Positions 47,232 through 56,265 of a stretch of DNA of 64,000 bases are shown here, piece after piece. The notes beneath the pieces were generated by a model. The model was not told the origin of the DNA, made no database searches, and was given only the letters and a program-made list of their open reading frames with translations. A program made the position numbers and the translations under genes. Origin of the DNA: Paenibacillus sp. 1_12 (GTDB lineage Bacteria; Bacillota; Bacilli; Paenibacillales; NBRC-103111); assembly GCF_900114475.1 (NCBI RefSeq), contig NZ_FOTE01000005.1, forward strand, positions 62,001 to 126,000, given 5' to 3'. The stretch's first letter is position 1. The number at the start of each line of letters is the position of its first letter.

Positions 47232-49760
47232 TTATGGCATTTGGATAAGAAGCTGATGATTTTTAAGAAGCGCTGTCATTTCAAAAGCTGGTAATGGTTT
47301 ACTCAATAAATAACCTTGAGCTTCGTTACAATTCCTGCTTCGCAAAAATGCCATCTGTTCCTCCGTTTCGACTCCTTCAGCAACGACCTCCAAACCAAGT
47401 CTCCGGGCAAGCCCAATAATGGTTTTGGTAATGGCTGTATCTTTGGGCGCGAACGGGATATCTTTTACAAAGGAACGGTCTATTTTCAAAATATCAACCG
47501 GGAAATATTTTAAATAACTTAGTGAAGAAAACCCGGTTCCAAAATCATCGATTGAAATTCGGATACCTTGATCCCTGAGCTGCTTCATTTTGGAAATTGC
47601 CTGTGGTACATTAACCATGACAACGCTTTCTGTCAGCTCAAATTCAAGCTTATTCGGATCAAAATCGGACTCAGCCAAAATATCAGCGATATCTTGAATA
47701 AAATGCTCGCTTTGAAATTGAATACCGGATATGTTTACGGCCATTTTTACATCCGATATTCCCTCTGTACACCACAGGTTACTTTGTCTACACGCTGTTC
47801 GAAGCACCCATTCTCCAATGGGTTTAATTAAACCTGTTTCCTCTGCCAAGGGAATAAAAATCGAAGGAGCCACAAGTCCCAATTCCGGATGGTTCCAACG
47901 GATCAATGCCTCAACAGTAGTAAAGTGTCCATTTAGCAATTGAATACGCGGCTGGTAATATAGCGAAAACTCGTCTCTTTCCAGAGCCATGCGCAATTCC
48001 AATTCCATAGCTTGCTTTCGCTGCGCTTGTTCTTTTAACAGCGGGTGATACAACTGGTAACCGTTGCTTCCTTGCTTTTTGGCAACATACATTGACATAT
48101 CTGCATTGACCAAAAGCTCCTGCAAGGTTTGTCCGTCAGATGGATATACACTAATGCCAATACTGGCAGAAGCTTTCATCTCGTAAGAATCCAGAATAAT
48201 AGGCTGATCTAATATCGTGAGCATACGCTCTGCGATCGATATCGCTTCTTCTTTGGATTCAATGACTGGAATAATAGCTGTAAATTCATCGCCACCCATT
48301 CGGAAAACCTGACAGTTTACGAAATGCTCGTCCGATAAGCGGTTTGCTACGGTTTGAAGTAAAAGATCACCTGCTTTATGACCCAATGTATCGTTTACAA
48401 TTTTAAACCGGTCCAAATCAATGAATAAAATAGCAAGCATCTGGTTTGACCGACCAGCTTCCCCAATGTGTGATTGTAGTTGCTCCTGAAAATTAACCCT
48501 ATTGGGCAAGCCTGTAAGCTGATCATGATAAGCACGAAACTTCAGTTGTTCCTCGTGAGCTTTTCTTTCGCTCCAAATGCTCTCAAAAGCTTCTGCCATA
48601 TGGTTATACGCCTTTCCCACGGAAAGTAATTCATCCTGTGAATTTAGCGTCACTCTGGCTGTCAGATCTCCCTCTGCCAGTCTGGAAGAAGCATGGTTCA
48701 AAGCATGCACGGAGTGAATGACGGATCGGTAAAGTCCTAGAAACAAATAAGCAACAACCAAGCAAGCAAATGTTAAAATAGCCAAAATCATCATTCTTTG
48801 CCGAGCCCATTTTTCTATACGTTCCTGTAAGATATGGTCTATGATCGACATACTGGTATGTTGAAGCTCAAAACCCATATGTATCGAGGAAGTGCCCATT
48901 TCATATATGGTCGGCGATGGTATCTCCACAGTACTAACAGTCATAATTTCAGTATCCAACCAGTAAATAAATTGATTAATTCCCTGCTCAATCGCATCCA
49001 TTTGCTGCTTTATTGAAGGTTGTAACCAAGGAGCTTCTTCATAGATCATAGTTAAGCTTCCTTTTACAATGTCAAGTGCTGAACGTATCAGCCCCCTCAG
49101 AACGGTCAGCTGTGTTTTTAGATCCATTCCAAGCTGCTTATCAGCGGCAATACCGGAAGCTATACCTCGCGTTTGCCCCAAATGTTCAAGCATCGCAAGC
49201 AGCTTGCCAATCAGCCCATCGAACAAATAATAGCTTTCTTTATGTCGATCTATTTTCAGACCTGAAGTGTTGCTAACATGATCAATTAACGCTATAGATT
49301 GAGAAATGATTTCACTATGTAAAGCAAAGCTTAAGTTGGCATCACTGACTGTAGTAACATTTTTAATGAGCTCCCAGTTATCCACAATTTGATCAAATCG
49401 AGTCTCCGGTTGCAGAGTATCACGATAACGCTGATTAGCTTCTCTAAGTTGCGGAATATCTTTTTCAATGACCAGACGTTTGCTTATTAACTGCTGCTCA
49501 AAAGAATATTCACCATGCAAATAGGCATTATTCATCCCTCTATGCTGCTGTACATTTTCAATAAATTGACTGATTTTGGCTATATATTCGAGGCCTTGTC
49601 TTTCAGTGCTTAAAGTTTCAATCTCCTTGTTGATATTTCCAATCAGCAGGGTAATAAATAGTCCGCATGGCAGTACTAAAAGCAATCCAATCAAAAAAAA
49701 CTTTTGCATATAATTCAAACGATTCATTAATGCGGTGGCCGGAAGCAACCAATTTTCCAT
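47232..49760 (-). CDS. Membrane GGDEF-EAL protein with HAMP and periplasmic-type sensor
   Basis: 842 residues, c-di-GMP turnover. Membrane segment about 18-40, large extracytoplasmic helical sensor (about 45-325, with the NIT-like words ENVQQHRGMNNAYL and LEHLGQTRGIASG), membrane segment about 330-352, HAMP (about 353-405), GGDEF domain with intact RMGGDEF and DLDRFKIVNDTLGH, and EAL domain with VEALIRW, NISGIQF and IDDFGTGFSSLSYL. Both active sites look intact, so it could make or degrade c-di-GMP; EAL activity with GGDEF regulation is common. ATG at 49760 follows GGAGG. Confidence 0.93.
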   Translation of the reverse strand: MENWLLPATALMNRLNYMQKFFLIGLLLVLPCGLFITLLIGNINKEIETLSTERQGLEYIAKISQFIENVQQHRGMNNAYLHGEYSFEQQLISKRLVIEKDIPQLREANQRYRDTLQPETRFDQIVDNWELIKNVTTVSDANLSFALHSEIISQSIALIDHVSNTSGLKIDRHKESYYLFDGLIGKLLAMLEHLGQTRGIASGIAADKQLGMDLKTQLTVLRGLIRSALDIVKGSLTMIYEEAPWLQPSIKQQMDAIEQGINQFIYWLDTEIMTVSTVEIPSPTIYEMGTSSIHMGFELQHTSMSIIDHILQERIEKWARQRMMILAILTFACLVVAYLFLGLYRSVIHSVHALNHASSRLAEGDLTARVTLNSQDELLSVGKAYNHMAEAFESIWSERKAHEEQLKFRAYHDQLTGLPNRVNFQEQLQSHIGEAGRSNQMLAILFIDLDRFKIVNDTLGHKAGDLLLQTVANRLSDEHFVNCQVFRMGGDEFTAIIPVIESKEEAISIAERMLTILDQPIILDSYEMKASASIGISVYPSDGQTLQELLVNADMSMYVAKKQGSNGYQLYHPLLKEQAQRKQAMELELRMALERDEFSLYYQPRIQLLNGHFTTVEALIRWNHPELGLVAPSIFIPLAEETGLIKPIGEWVLRTACRQSNLWCTEGISDVKMAVNISGIQFQSEHFIQDIADILAESDFDPNKLEFELTESVVMVNVPQAISKMKQLRDQGIRISIDDFGTGFSSLSYLKYFPVDILKIDRSFVKDIPFAPKDTAITKTIIGLARRLGLEVVAEGVETEEQMAFLRSRNCNEAQGYLLSKPLPAFEMTALLKNHQLLIQMP

Positions 49761-49875
49761 TAAAGTCCTCCGTTGCTATATCTGCTGCTATGAACAAATC
49801 AATATACAAAAACATTTATTTTCTGCTAAAAATATACACCTTATTCCATAAATATTCAACTGACGTTTCATTGAA

Positions 49876-49958
49876 TCTTCAAGGTTTTATGGTTATTTCG
49901 GGAACATATTTTCGATTTCGATTTATATATCCCGAAATAACGGATAAAACCTCTTCAA
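49876..49958. mobile_element. MITE-like 69-bp inverted-repeat element with 7-bp flanking duplication
   Basis: Arms 49883-49903 and 49930-49951 match in 19 of about 21 positions (8 bp, a small bulge, 11 bp), with a 26-nt AT-rich loop. TCTTCAA stands directly on both outer sides (49876-49882 and 49952-49958), as expected for a target-site duplication. There is no T-run, so it is not a plain terminator. Confidence 0.55.
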
Positions 49959-49978
49959 ATTGATTTATTGTTCGTATT

Positions 49979-52093
49979 TCAAGAAACAGCCATGATGACG
50001 TTTTTCCATGTGAGCAATAACGCAGCAACCAGCTTGTCAGGCAAGTTCGATTTAACAAGGACAGGTCGTTGATCATGCTCGTCCTGCAGCATCGATGCCG
50101 TTGAAACTAGAGATTGTGAATCGTTCAACAAGGAAGTTTTGGCTGAGGTTTTGATCACAACATTACGACCCTTGCTGTCCCAGTCCAATACACCACCAAA
50201 AGCCTCTCCGATAAAACGGGCTGGCGCCATCGTATACCCGTTTATGAGCTGCGCAGGAACCTCCAGTTCTATTATCTGGCCGTTTTTGGTCACTTTTCGC
50301 TCACCCACACGTAGAGAAACGGAAGTCCCGCCCTTACGACCTGTAGCGGTCTGTGTACTTGGGTCCCAATCCACGGTGGCTCCCATTGCCTCAAATATGG
50401 CCCTCAACGGGGCAAGCGTATTGCCATCCCGAATAACAGGTGTTTGTTCGTACTTTTGCAGCTTGCCATCAATGGTTACAGAGATATCGGCGGATAATGG
50501 GTACGACTTGCTAGCCACCTGGTTGCCAGCACGATTGTAAACAATCATTTGCAGGATCGATCCTTCGGGTGCCTGATCTGCGTTCAGCTCGATACCAAAA
50601 GGTGGATTTTTCTGAGACTCAATCAATTTGCCATTTATTAAATAATCGATTTGATTGATATACAAATCCGGTATTTTCACCCATGGGGTGATGTGGGTTT
50701 TACCTTGAAACGTATTATGCTTATCATTCAGCTTCACATGACCAACATGATCTGCAGGTTTTGAACCCTGTTCAATCTTTTTCAAATAAAAGGGTGCGGC
50801 GATCATGCTGCTGTACAACTTTTTCATTGCTTCATTGTCGCCAAGCAGGTAATTATTGCGTGATTCGCGATCCTTCAGATCCACATTAAAGTAGTTGATC
50901 GATTTTAGACGCGGGTATTTAAGCGGCATGATTTGATATAAACGATGTAAATTGAGCAGCCCATAATCTGTAAACGATTCCTGCGGTATGTGGGCAAAAT
51001 GCGATACAGCCGTTTCGCTGATCATGAGCGGCTTACGGTCTGAATACGTTTTGTACAAATAATCCAGACGTTCAATCGGACTGGTTGCTTGCATATTAGC
51101 CGTCGCCGGGTCCCCATTCTCATAAGGCTCCGTATACATATTGACTCCCACCCAGTCCACATAATCGTCCCCTGGATAGTACACATCCATTGAATAAGCA
51201 GGTACATCCCCAGGACTCCAGACCATAGCCACATTCGGAGCTTCCTCTGCCATTACATCATGCACTAGTCGAAATTTCTCTATATATTGTTGCGGATCGC
51301 CATGCCAGACTACCCAGTTGCCATTCATTTCACTCGCATAGCGTAAAAAGATGGGGATTCCGGTTGCTTTTGCCGCGCGAGCCCACTCTCTTAAATGTGC
51401 ATTATCCTGTACGGAATCCAAACCATTGCTCGGTTCCCACGCAATCTGCAAACCTGCTCCAGCCTGCTTGGCATTAACCGCATACTGCTTGGGAAATGGT
51501 GCATCGTATGGGGTATAGGCTAAATAATGAGCATGCTTGCTGCCGAAAACGGATTCCGATTTGATAAAATTATTGTGCATCGCAGGGTCCTGTTCGGAAT
51601 ACATCCCAATATACATCCCATACTCAGGCTCGAATTTAGCCAGCTTGCCACTTGAGGGAGCTCCCTGCTTCTTGAGGATCTCAACATCAGTCGTAGACAT
51701 ATACACATCGGTAATCGTCCGAATCTGCTCGGCGCGCTGCAAATCGACGGCACCCCAATCCTTGCCGTCTTTCAGCCAATACATATTTTCCAGCTCATAA
51801 TAATAAATGGCATTCTCATAGTCCTGAATCTTGTCGTAATACTCATCGAGCCACCCAGAAAATAACGCTGCCCCCTGCCAATCACCAATGGATGCATAAT
51901 GATCAACGAGAAACTTCCAATGTGGAACAGCAAGCTCCGGATGTCCGTTCTTATTAGCCTTTTCTGCAGCCTGCCATCGATCCCAAATGGGATCCGCTTT
52001 GACAATAGTAGCTCCTGATAACAGCATAGATGCTGCCACGCATACTGCAATTCCTCTTTTGAAATGTGATGTATACTTGCGAAATGGTTCCAT
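49979..52093 (-). CDS. Secreted GH26-like glycosidase with copper-amine-oxidase-like domain
   Basis: 704 residues. Signal peptide 1-33 (ends IVKADP). About 35-130 is a helical, TPR-like part. The catalytic (beta/alpha)8 domain about 150-400 has FLRYASEMNGNW (acid/base Glu255), VWSPGD and LMISETAVS (nucleophile Glu360), a pattern of GH26 beta-mannanase-like enzymes. About 475-535 is Ig-like. About 545-645 is the copper-amine-oxidase N-terminal-like domain (TLAPLRAIFEAMGATVDWD, MAPARFIGEAFGGVLDWD), common in Paenibacillus surface proteins. Substrate not known. Start ATG at 52093. Confidence 0.85.
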   Translation of the reverse strand: MEPFRKYTSHFKRGIAVCVAASMLLSGATIVKADPIWDRWQAAEKANKNGHPELAVPHWKFLVDHYASIGDWQGAALFSGWLDEYYDKIQDYENAIYYYELENMYWLKDGKDWGAVDLQRAEQIRTITDVYMSTTDVEILKKQGAPSSGKLAKFEPEYGMYIGMYSEQDPAMHNNFIKSESVFGSKHAHYLAYTPYDAPFPKQYAVNAKQAGAGLQIAWEPSNGLDSVQDNAHLREWARAAKATGIPIFLRYASEMNGNWVVWHGDPQQYIEKFRLVHDVMAEEAPNVAMVWSPGDVPAYSMDVYYPGDDYVDWVGVNMYTEPYENGDPATANMQATSPIERLDYLYKTYSDRKPLMISETAVSHFAHIPQESFTDYGLLNLHRLYQIMPLKYPRLKSINYFNVDLKDRESRNNYLLGDNEAMKKLYSSMIAAPFYLKKIEQGSKPADHVGHVKLNDKHNTFQGKTHITPWVKIPDLYINQIDYLINGKLIESQKNPPFGIELNADQAPEGSILQMIVYNRAGNQVASKSYPLSADISVTIDGKLQKYEQTPVIRDGNTLAPLRAIFEAMGATVDWDPSTQTATGRKGGTSVSLRVGERKVTKNGQIIELEVPAQLINGYTMAPARFIGEAFGGVLDWDSKGRNVVIKTSAKTSLLNDSQSLVSTASMLQDEHDQRPVLVKSNLPDKLVAALLLTWKNVIMAVS

Positions 52094-52174
52094 CCTAGTC
52101 TCCCCCTACCTTCTGAAAAAGGTGGTTATATATATGATCTGTACCCATTATACAGTAGATATGGGCAATGTTTG

Positions 52175-52351
52175 TAAGAAAAGCTTCTGATCGAAGCCTG
52201 TTCGGTGAAGATACATCCGTGACTAATCGGTTGCTTTTCTTGCGAGATCAGAATCCTTCAGCTTCACTGAAAACTTATAAATTCTGATCTCTTAAGAAAA
52301 GCTTCTGATCGAAGCCTGTTCGGTGAAGATACATCCGTGATTAAGCGGTTG
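52175..52351. repeat. 59-bp direct repeat around an inverted repeat
   Basis: 52175-52233 and 52293-52351 agree in 57 of 59 positions; each contains GCTTC-TGATC-GAAGC. The space between holds AGATCAGAAT / ATTCTGATCT (52245-52254, 52281-52290). The right copy ends 2 nt before the addA stop codon. Confidence 0.8.
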
Positions 52352-52353
52352 GA

Positions 52354-55300
52354 TCACAGCTCCAATAGCCTGGCACCATCAAATAAGAAAATATATTTCC
52401 CCTTAACCGGCCGTTTCCAAATCGTTTCCACTGCGTTTGCATACAATTCGATTTGCTTTCGATGTCGTTCTTTGATCAATTCTGCAGAAGTATCGCCGCC
52501 GTCAGGTACACGATCCGTTTTGAAATCGATCAGTACAAGTCCATCCGACTCTACGAACAAACAATCAATCATCCCTTGCAGCAAAACAATGTCCGACGAC
52601 AGCGAATCCGATAAATCAGAATCCGCATAGGCCTCATTTGCAGGCATACCGAAGCTGAAGGGAATCTCTCGATATACCTCAGTCGATTGAAGAAGGCGTT
52701 GTCCCACATCGCTGCGAAAGAAGGCTGAGATGACCTCAGGCTCCACCACACGACTCTGCTCCATTGTGATCAGCTCTCTATGCACCATATCATCAAGAGT
52801 TGCTAACACATCCTGTACAGAAGGCTCATGCGTAATTGGAATATGCTGCATGACAGCATGAAAAACCGTACCACGTTCTACCGCATTCATCTTCTTCTGC
52901 TCCATAAATCGCGGACGCCGCACAATAACAGGCTGATAGACCGGGCTAACCATTTCCGCTTTATCTGGCAAAATAGTCTCACCGGACTCCTTTTCCAGCA
53001 GTTGGACATGCTCGGACTGCCGTTTCAGCTCAGTGACCGAGATTTTGGTGGGCAGGGAAGACGACTGGGCTTCAGGATATTTCCATGCCAACTTATGCGT
53101 AACCTCAAATTCCCAATATTGTCCTTCTTCAATATGCTCTAATCCAAGTACGGCCTGCTTGAGCTGTGCATCAACAGCTGCCGAAACAGCCGCTTGAAAT
53201 AGCGCGGCAGCACTTTCCGGTTTAATGAGATGTACCTGCCATAAAGAGGTATCTTGGTTCAAAATGTCAGATGGATGGCTGGTGATACCCGCTTGATTGC
53301 GCAGCAATGCCCCACTCGGGTGACGCATGATCGCAGGTCCGATCCAATCCATATAGGAACGCGCGCTGGCAACAGCAGCATCTGGCAGCAGCATTCGATC
53401 ATGTTCTACATACCTCGACCATTGATGCAGCAGCTTGTCAGATCCTTTGATTGTAGCTACAATATAAAGCTTCTCTCTTGCGCGCGTCAGCGCTACATAA
53501 AGCACACGCATCTCTTCAGCGATCATTTCCATTCTCTGCTTGCGCCGGATAGCGAGCCAAGGCAAAGTTGGATAGCTGATTCTTGCTGCTGCATCGGTAA
53601 ATTTCGGTCCAAAGCCAAGATCCTTATGAACCATAAAAGCCTCAGTCAAATCGCGCATATTGAATCTTTTGGACATGGCAGCACAAAAGACAACGGGAAA
53701 CTCCAAGCCTTTACTTTTATGAATCGACATGATCCTTACAACGTCTTCCTGTTCCCCCAAAGCTCGCGCAGTACCAAGATCTCCTCCGCTATCTTTCATT
53801 CGTTCAACAAAACGCAGAAATCGAAACAGCCCACGAAATGACGTTGCTTCATATTGTCGGGCACGATCATACAATGCCCTTAAATTGGCCTGACGCTGCT
53901 GCCCCCCGGGCAGTCCGGCAACAAAATCAAAGAAACCGGTGACCCGGAAAATATTCCAAATCAAATCTGCCAATGCACCGTGTCGCGCCTCTTCTCGCCA
54001 ACCATCCAAAAGAGCCATAAACACTCGCAGCTTGTTTTGCAAGTCTCTATCCATCGTTTGTTTTCCGGCGAGTCCGGATTCATTGGCTCCCGCAACGGCA
54101 TACAAGCACATCGCTTCGTAAAAAGAACCTTGGCTGCTGGCAATCCGAATACTTGCAAGCTGTTCCGTTGACAACTGAACGATTGGCGAGCGAAGCACGG
54201 AAGCAAGTGGAATATCCTGAAAAGGGTTATCTATTACCTTCAGCAAGGACAGTACGACCTCGACCTCCATCGCTGAAAAATACCCTGTATTCAGCTCTGC
54301 ATAAGCTGGAATCCCCTGCTGCCGGAGCTCCTCAATCAAAACAGGAGACCACTGCTGGGTTGCTCTTAGTAAAATGACGATGTCTCGATACGTCACATCT
54401 CTTTGGCCTTTCGTCGATTTGTCAAACACCTGAAAGGTGCCCTCACCCGTTTCTCCAAGCAGTTTATGAATTTGAGCGGCAATCATTCTTGCCTCAAGCT
54501 GTACCGTTTCCATTTCACGGGCCTCTGCAGCGAGGTCCATACCTGCATCTGCATCATAACCGTCAGACAATCCGTCTGAACCCTGATCAGAGGAACCCGT
54601 TTCCTGTTCCACTTCCTCCGATGTCTTAGATGCTTCCAGATCCTCAGAGCGGTCTATGAGCAGCAGCTCGATAGCTTCCGAGCCATTGGTCTCTGAGTTC
54701 CATTGCGGGTAATAATCAGCGCCATGTTTAAGCTCAGCCCGGTCATCATAGCTAATTTCACCGACCGCTTCACCCATGATATGTTTAAATATATAGTTGA
54801 CACCATTTACAACAGACGTACGGCTGCGAAAATTACGGGCCAGGTCAATACGCTGCCCTGGAACGGTATCGTCACTCGGATAGTTTTTATATTTGTCCAG
54901 AAACAAGCCCGGCTCCGCTAGTCGAAAGCGGTAAATACTCTGCTTCACATCTCCGACCATAAACCGATTTCCGGGCATCTCACGGGATATAAAAGCAACA
55001 ATCGTTTCCTGCACTCGATTCGTATCCTGATATTCGTCCAGCAGTACTTCGACATAACGATCCCGATAGCCCTTAGCGATCTCAGACGGTCCCATTTTTC
55101 CGTTTACCGGATCAACATCCGACAGCAGCTGCAAACAAAAATGCTCCAGATCGCCAAAGTCAACAAGCCCCTTAGCTTGCTTGGCAGTCTGATACCGGTT
55201 GCCGAACTCAATAACCAATTCCACCAAAGCGCTCATTAATGGCGCCAGTACCAACAGCTCTTCCTCGTACTGCTCGGTTGTTCGACCGAAAAGCTCCTCA

Positions 55301-56265
55301 GTCAAATCGGACAGCTGATCCTTGGCCTTGTTTCGCAAATCCTTGACCTGCTCCTGCAGCAGCTTATCATAATCGGAGCCCTTACAGGGCTTGAGCTTCC
55401 CAAAGGAAGCGCCTTGAAAAGACTCGTAAAGGTGATCCCACGAATAGTCAGCTACCTGCTGCAAATAAGCTACCGTTTCCATATCCTCTTGCAAATTCAC
55501 TAAATAGGGTGAAGGCCCACCAGGCTGCTCAGCCAATTGGACCGCTTCCTGAAGCATAGCGGTTATCCCTTCGAGTTCCATCTGGACAGAAGCCAGCAAC
55601 CCTGGAATCCAGGGATTGGGCGTATCCGCATCCCGATCGAACATAGCTGCAGTCTCTCTCAGCCACATAGCAGGCCAAGGATGACTACGCGAATCATCAT
55701 ATAGCTTTTGTACGAGACGATAAAGCGCATCATCCGTTTTTTCTCCGCTAAACCATTCCGCCAGCTTCCAAAAATCGCTGTCCTCTGTAGAGCTTCCATA
55801 CTGCTCCTCGAATAATTCTTCAATCAGATCCTGACGCATCAGATCACTTTCAGTTTCATTGGCAATACGAAAGCCTGGGTCCAGTCCTACCTGCTGGTAA
55901 TGGGTGCGAATCACCTCAAGACAAAAGGAATGCAATGTCGTTATCGATGCCCTTCCCATTAGGGCCAGCTGTCTGCGGACATGATCGGAGCCAGGGTTAC
56001 GCTCCAGCTCTTTCTCAAGAGCCTCGCTGATCCGATGTCTCATCTCTGCTGCTGCGGCATTGGTAAAGGTCGCTACCAGCAGCCTGTCTACATCAACAGG
56101 TTCTTGTTCAGATGAAATGCGGCGAATGATCCGTTCAACCAGTACCGCTGTTTTACCTGAACCGGCAGCAGCAGCAACGAGCATGTCATGCCCATGAATC
56201 GAAATCGCATCCCACTGATCTTCCGTCCATGAGGTTCCTTCCGGCTTTTCGGTTTTATTGATCAT
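52354..56265 (-). CDS. addA: ATP-dependent helicase/nuclease subunit AddA
   Basis: Larger half of the AddAB (RecBCD-equivalent) complex that resects double-strand breaks until Chi. 1303 residues: Walker A AAAGSGKTAVLVERI (about 35-49), DEYQDTN, GDVKQSIYRFR, SIHKSKGLEFPVVF, VALTRAREKLYI; C-terminal RecB-type nuclease with LLQGMIDCLFVE and LIDFKTDRV. Start ATG at 56265 overlaps addB by 11 nt with AAGGAGG inside addB, so expression is coupled. There is an acidic low-complexity stretch about 570-620. Confidence 0.96.
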   Translation of the reverse strand: MINKTEKPEGTSWTEDQWDAISIHGHDMLVAAAAGSGKTAVLVERIIRRISSEQEPVDVDRLLVATFTNAAAAEMRHRISEALEKELERNPGSDHVRRQLALMGRASITTLHSFCLEVIRTHYQQVGLDPGFRIANETESDLMRQDLIEELFEEQYGSSTEDSDFWKLAEWFSGEKTDDALYRLVQKLYDDSRSHPWPAMWLRETAAMFDRDADTPNPWIPGLLASVQMELEGITAMLQEAVQLAEQPGGPSPYLVNLQEDMETVAYLQQVADYSWDHLYESFQGASFGKLKPCKGSDYDKLLQEQVKDLRNKAKDQLSDLTEELFGRTTEQYEEELLVLAPLMSALVELVIEFGNRYQTAKQAKGLVDFGDLEHFCLQLLSDVDPVNGKMGPSEIAKGYRDRYVEVLLDEYQDTNRVQETIVAFISREMPGNRFMVGDVKQSIYRFRLAEPGLFLDKYKNYPSDDTVPGQRIDLARNFRSRTSVVNGVNYIFKHIMGEAVGEISYDDRAELKHGADYYPQWNSETNGSEAIELLLIDRSEDLEASKTSEEVEQETGSSDQGSDGLSDGYDADAGMDLAAEAREMETVQLEARMIAAQIHKLLGETGEGTFQVFDKSTKGQRDVTYRDIVILLRATQQWSPVLIEELRQQGIPAYAELNTGYFSAMEVEVVLSLLKVIDNPFQDIPLASVLRSPIVQLSTEQLASIRIASSQGSFYEAMCLYAVAGANESGLAGKQTMDRDLQNKLRVFMALLDGWREEARHGALADLIWNIFRVTGFFDFVAGLPGGQQRQANLRALYDRARQYEATSFRGLFRFLRFVERMKDSGGDLGTARALGEQEDVVRIMSIHKSKGLEFPVVFCAAMSKRFNMRDLTEAFMVHKDLGFGPKFTDAAARISYPTLPWLAIRRKQRMEMIAEEMRVLYVALTRAREKLYIVATIKGSDKLLHQWSRYVEHDRMLLPDAAVASARSYMDWIGPAIMRHPSGALLRNQAGITSHPSDILNQDTSLWQVHLIKPESAAALFQAAVSAAVDAQLKQAVLGLEHIEEGQYWEFEVTHKLAWKYPEAQSSSLPTKISVTELKRQSEHVQLLEKESGETILPDKAEMVSPVYQPVIVRRPRFMEQKKMNAVERGTVFHAVMQHIPITHEPSVQDVLATLDDMVHRELITMEQSRVVEPEVISAFFRSDVGQRLLQSTEVYREIPFSFGMPANEAYADSDLSDSLSSDIVLLQGMIDCLFVESDGLVLIDFKTDRVPDGGDTSAELIKERHRKQIELYANAVETIWKRPVKGKYIFLFDGARLLEL

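Noticed and set aside
49883-49951. Ordinary terminator for the GH26-like gene
   Set aside because: There is no T-run on either strand, while flanking 7-bp duplicates fit an inserted element better.
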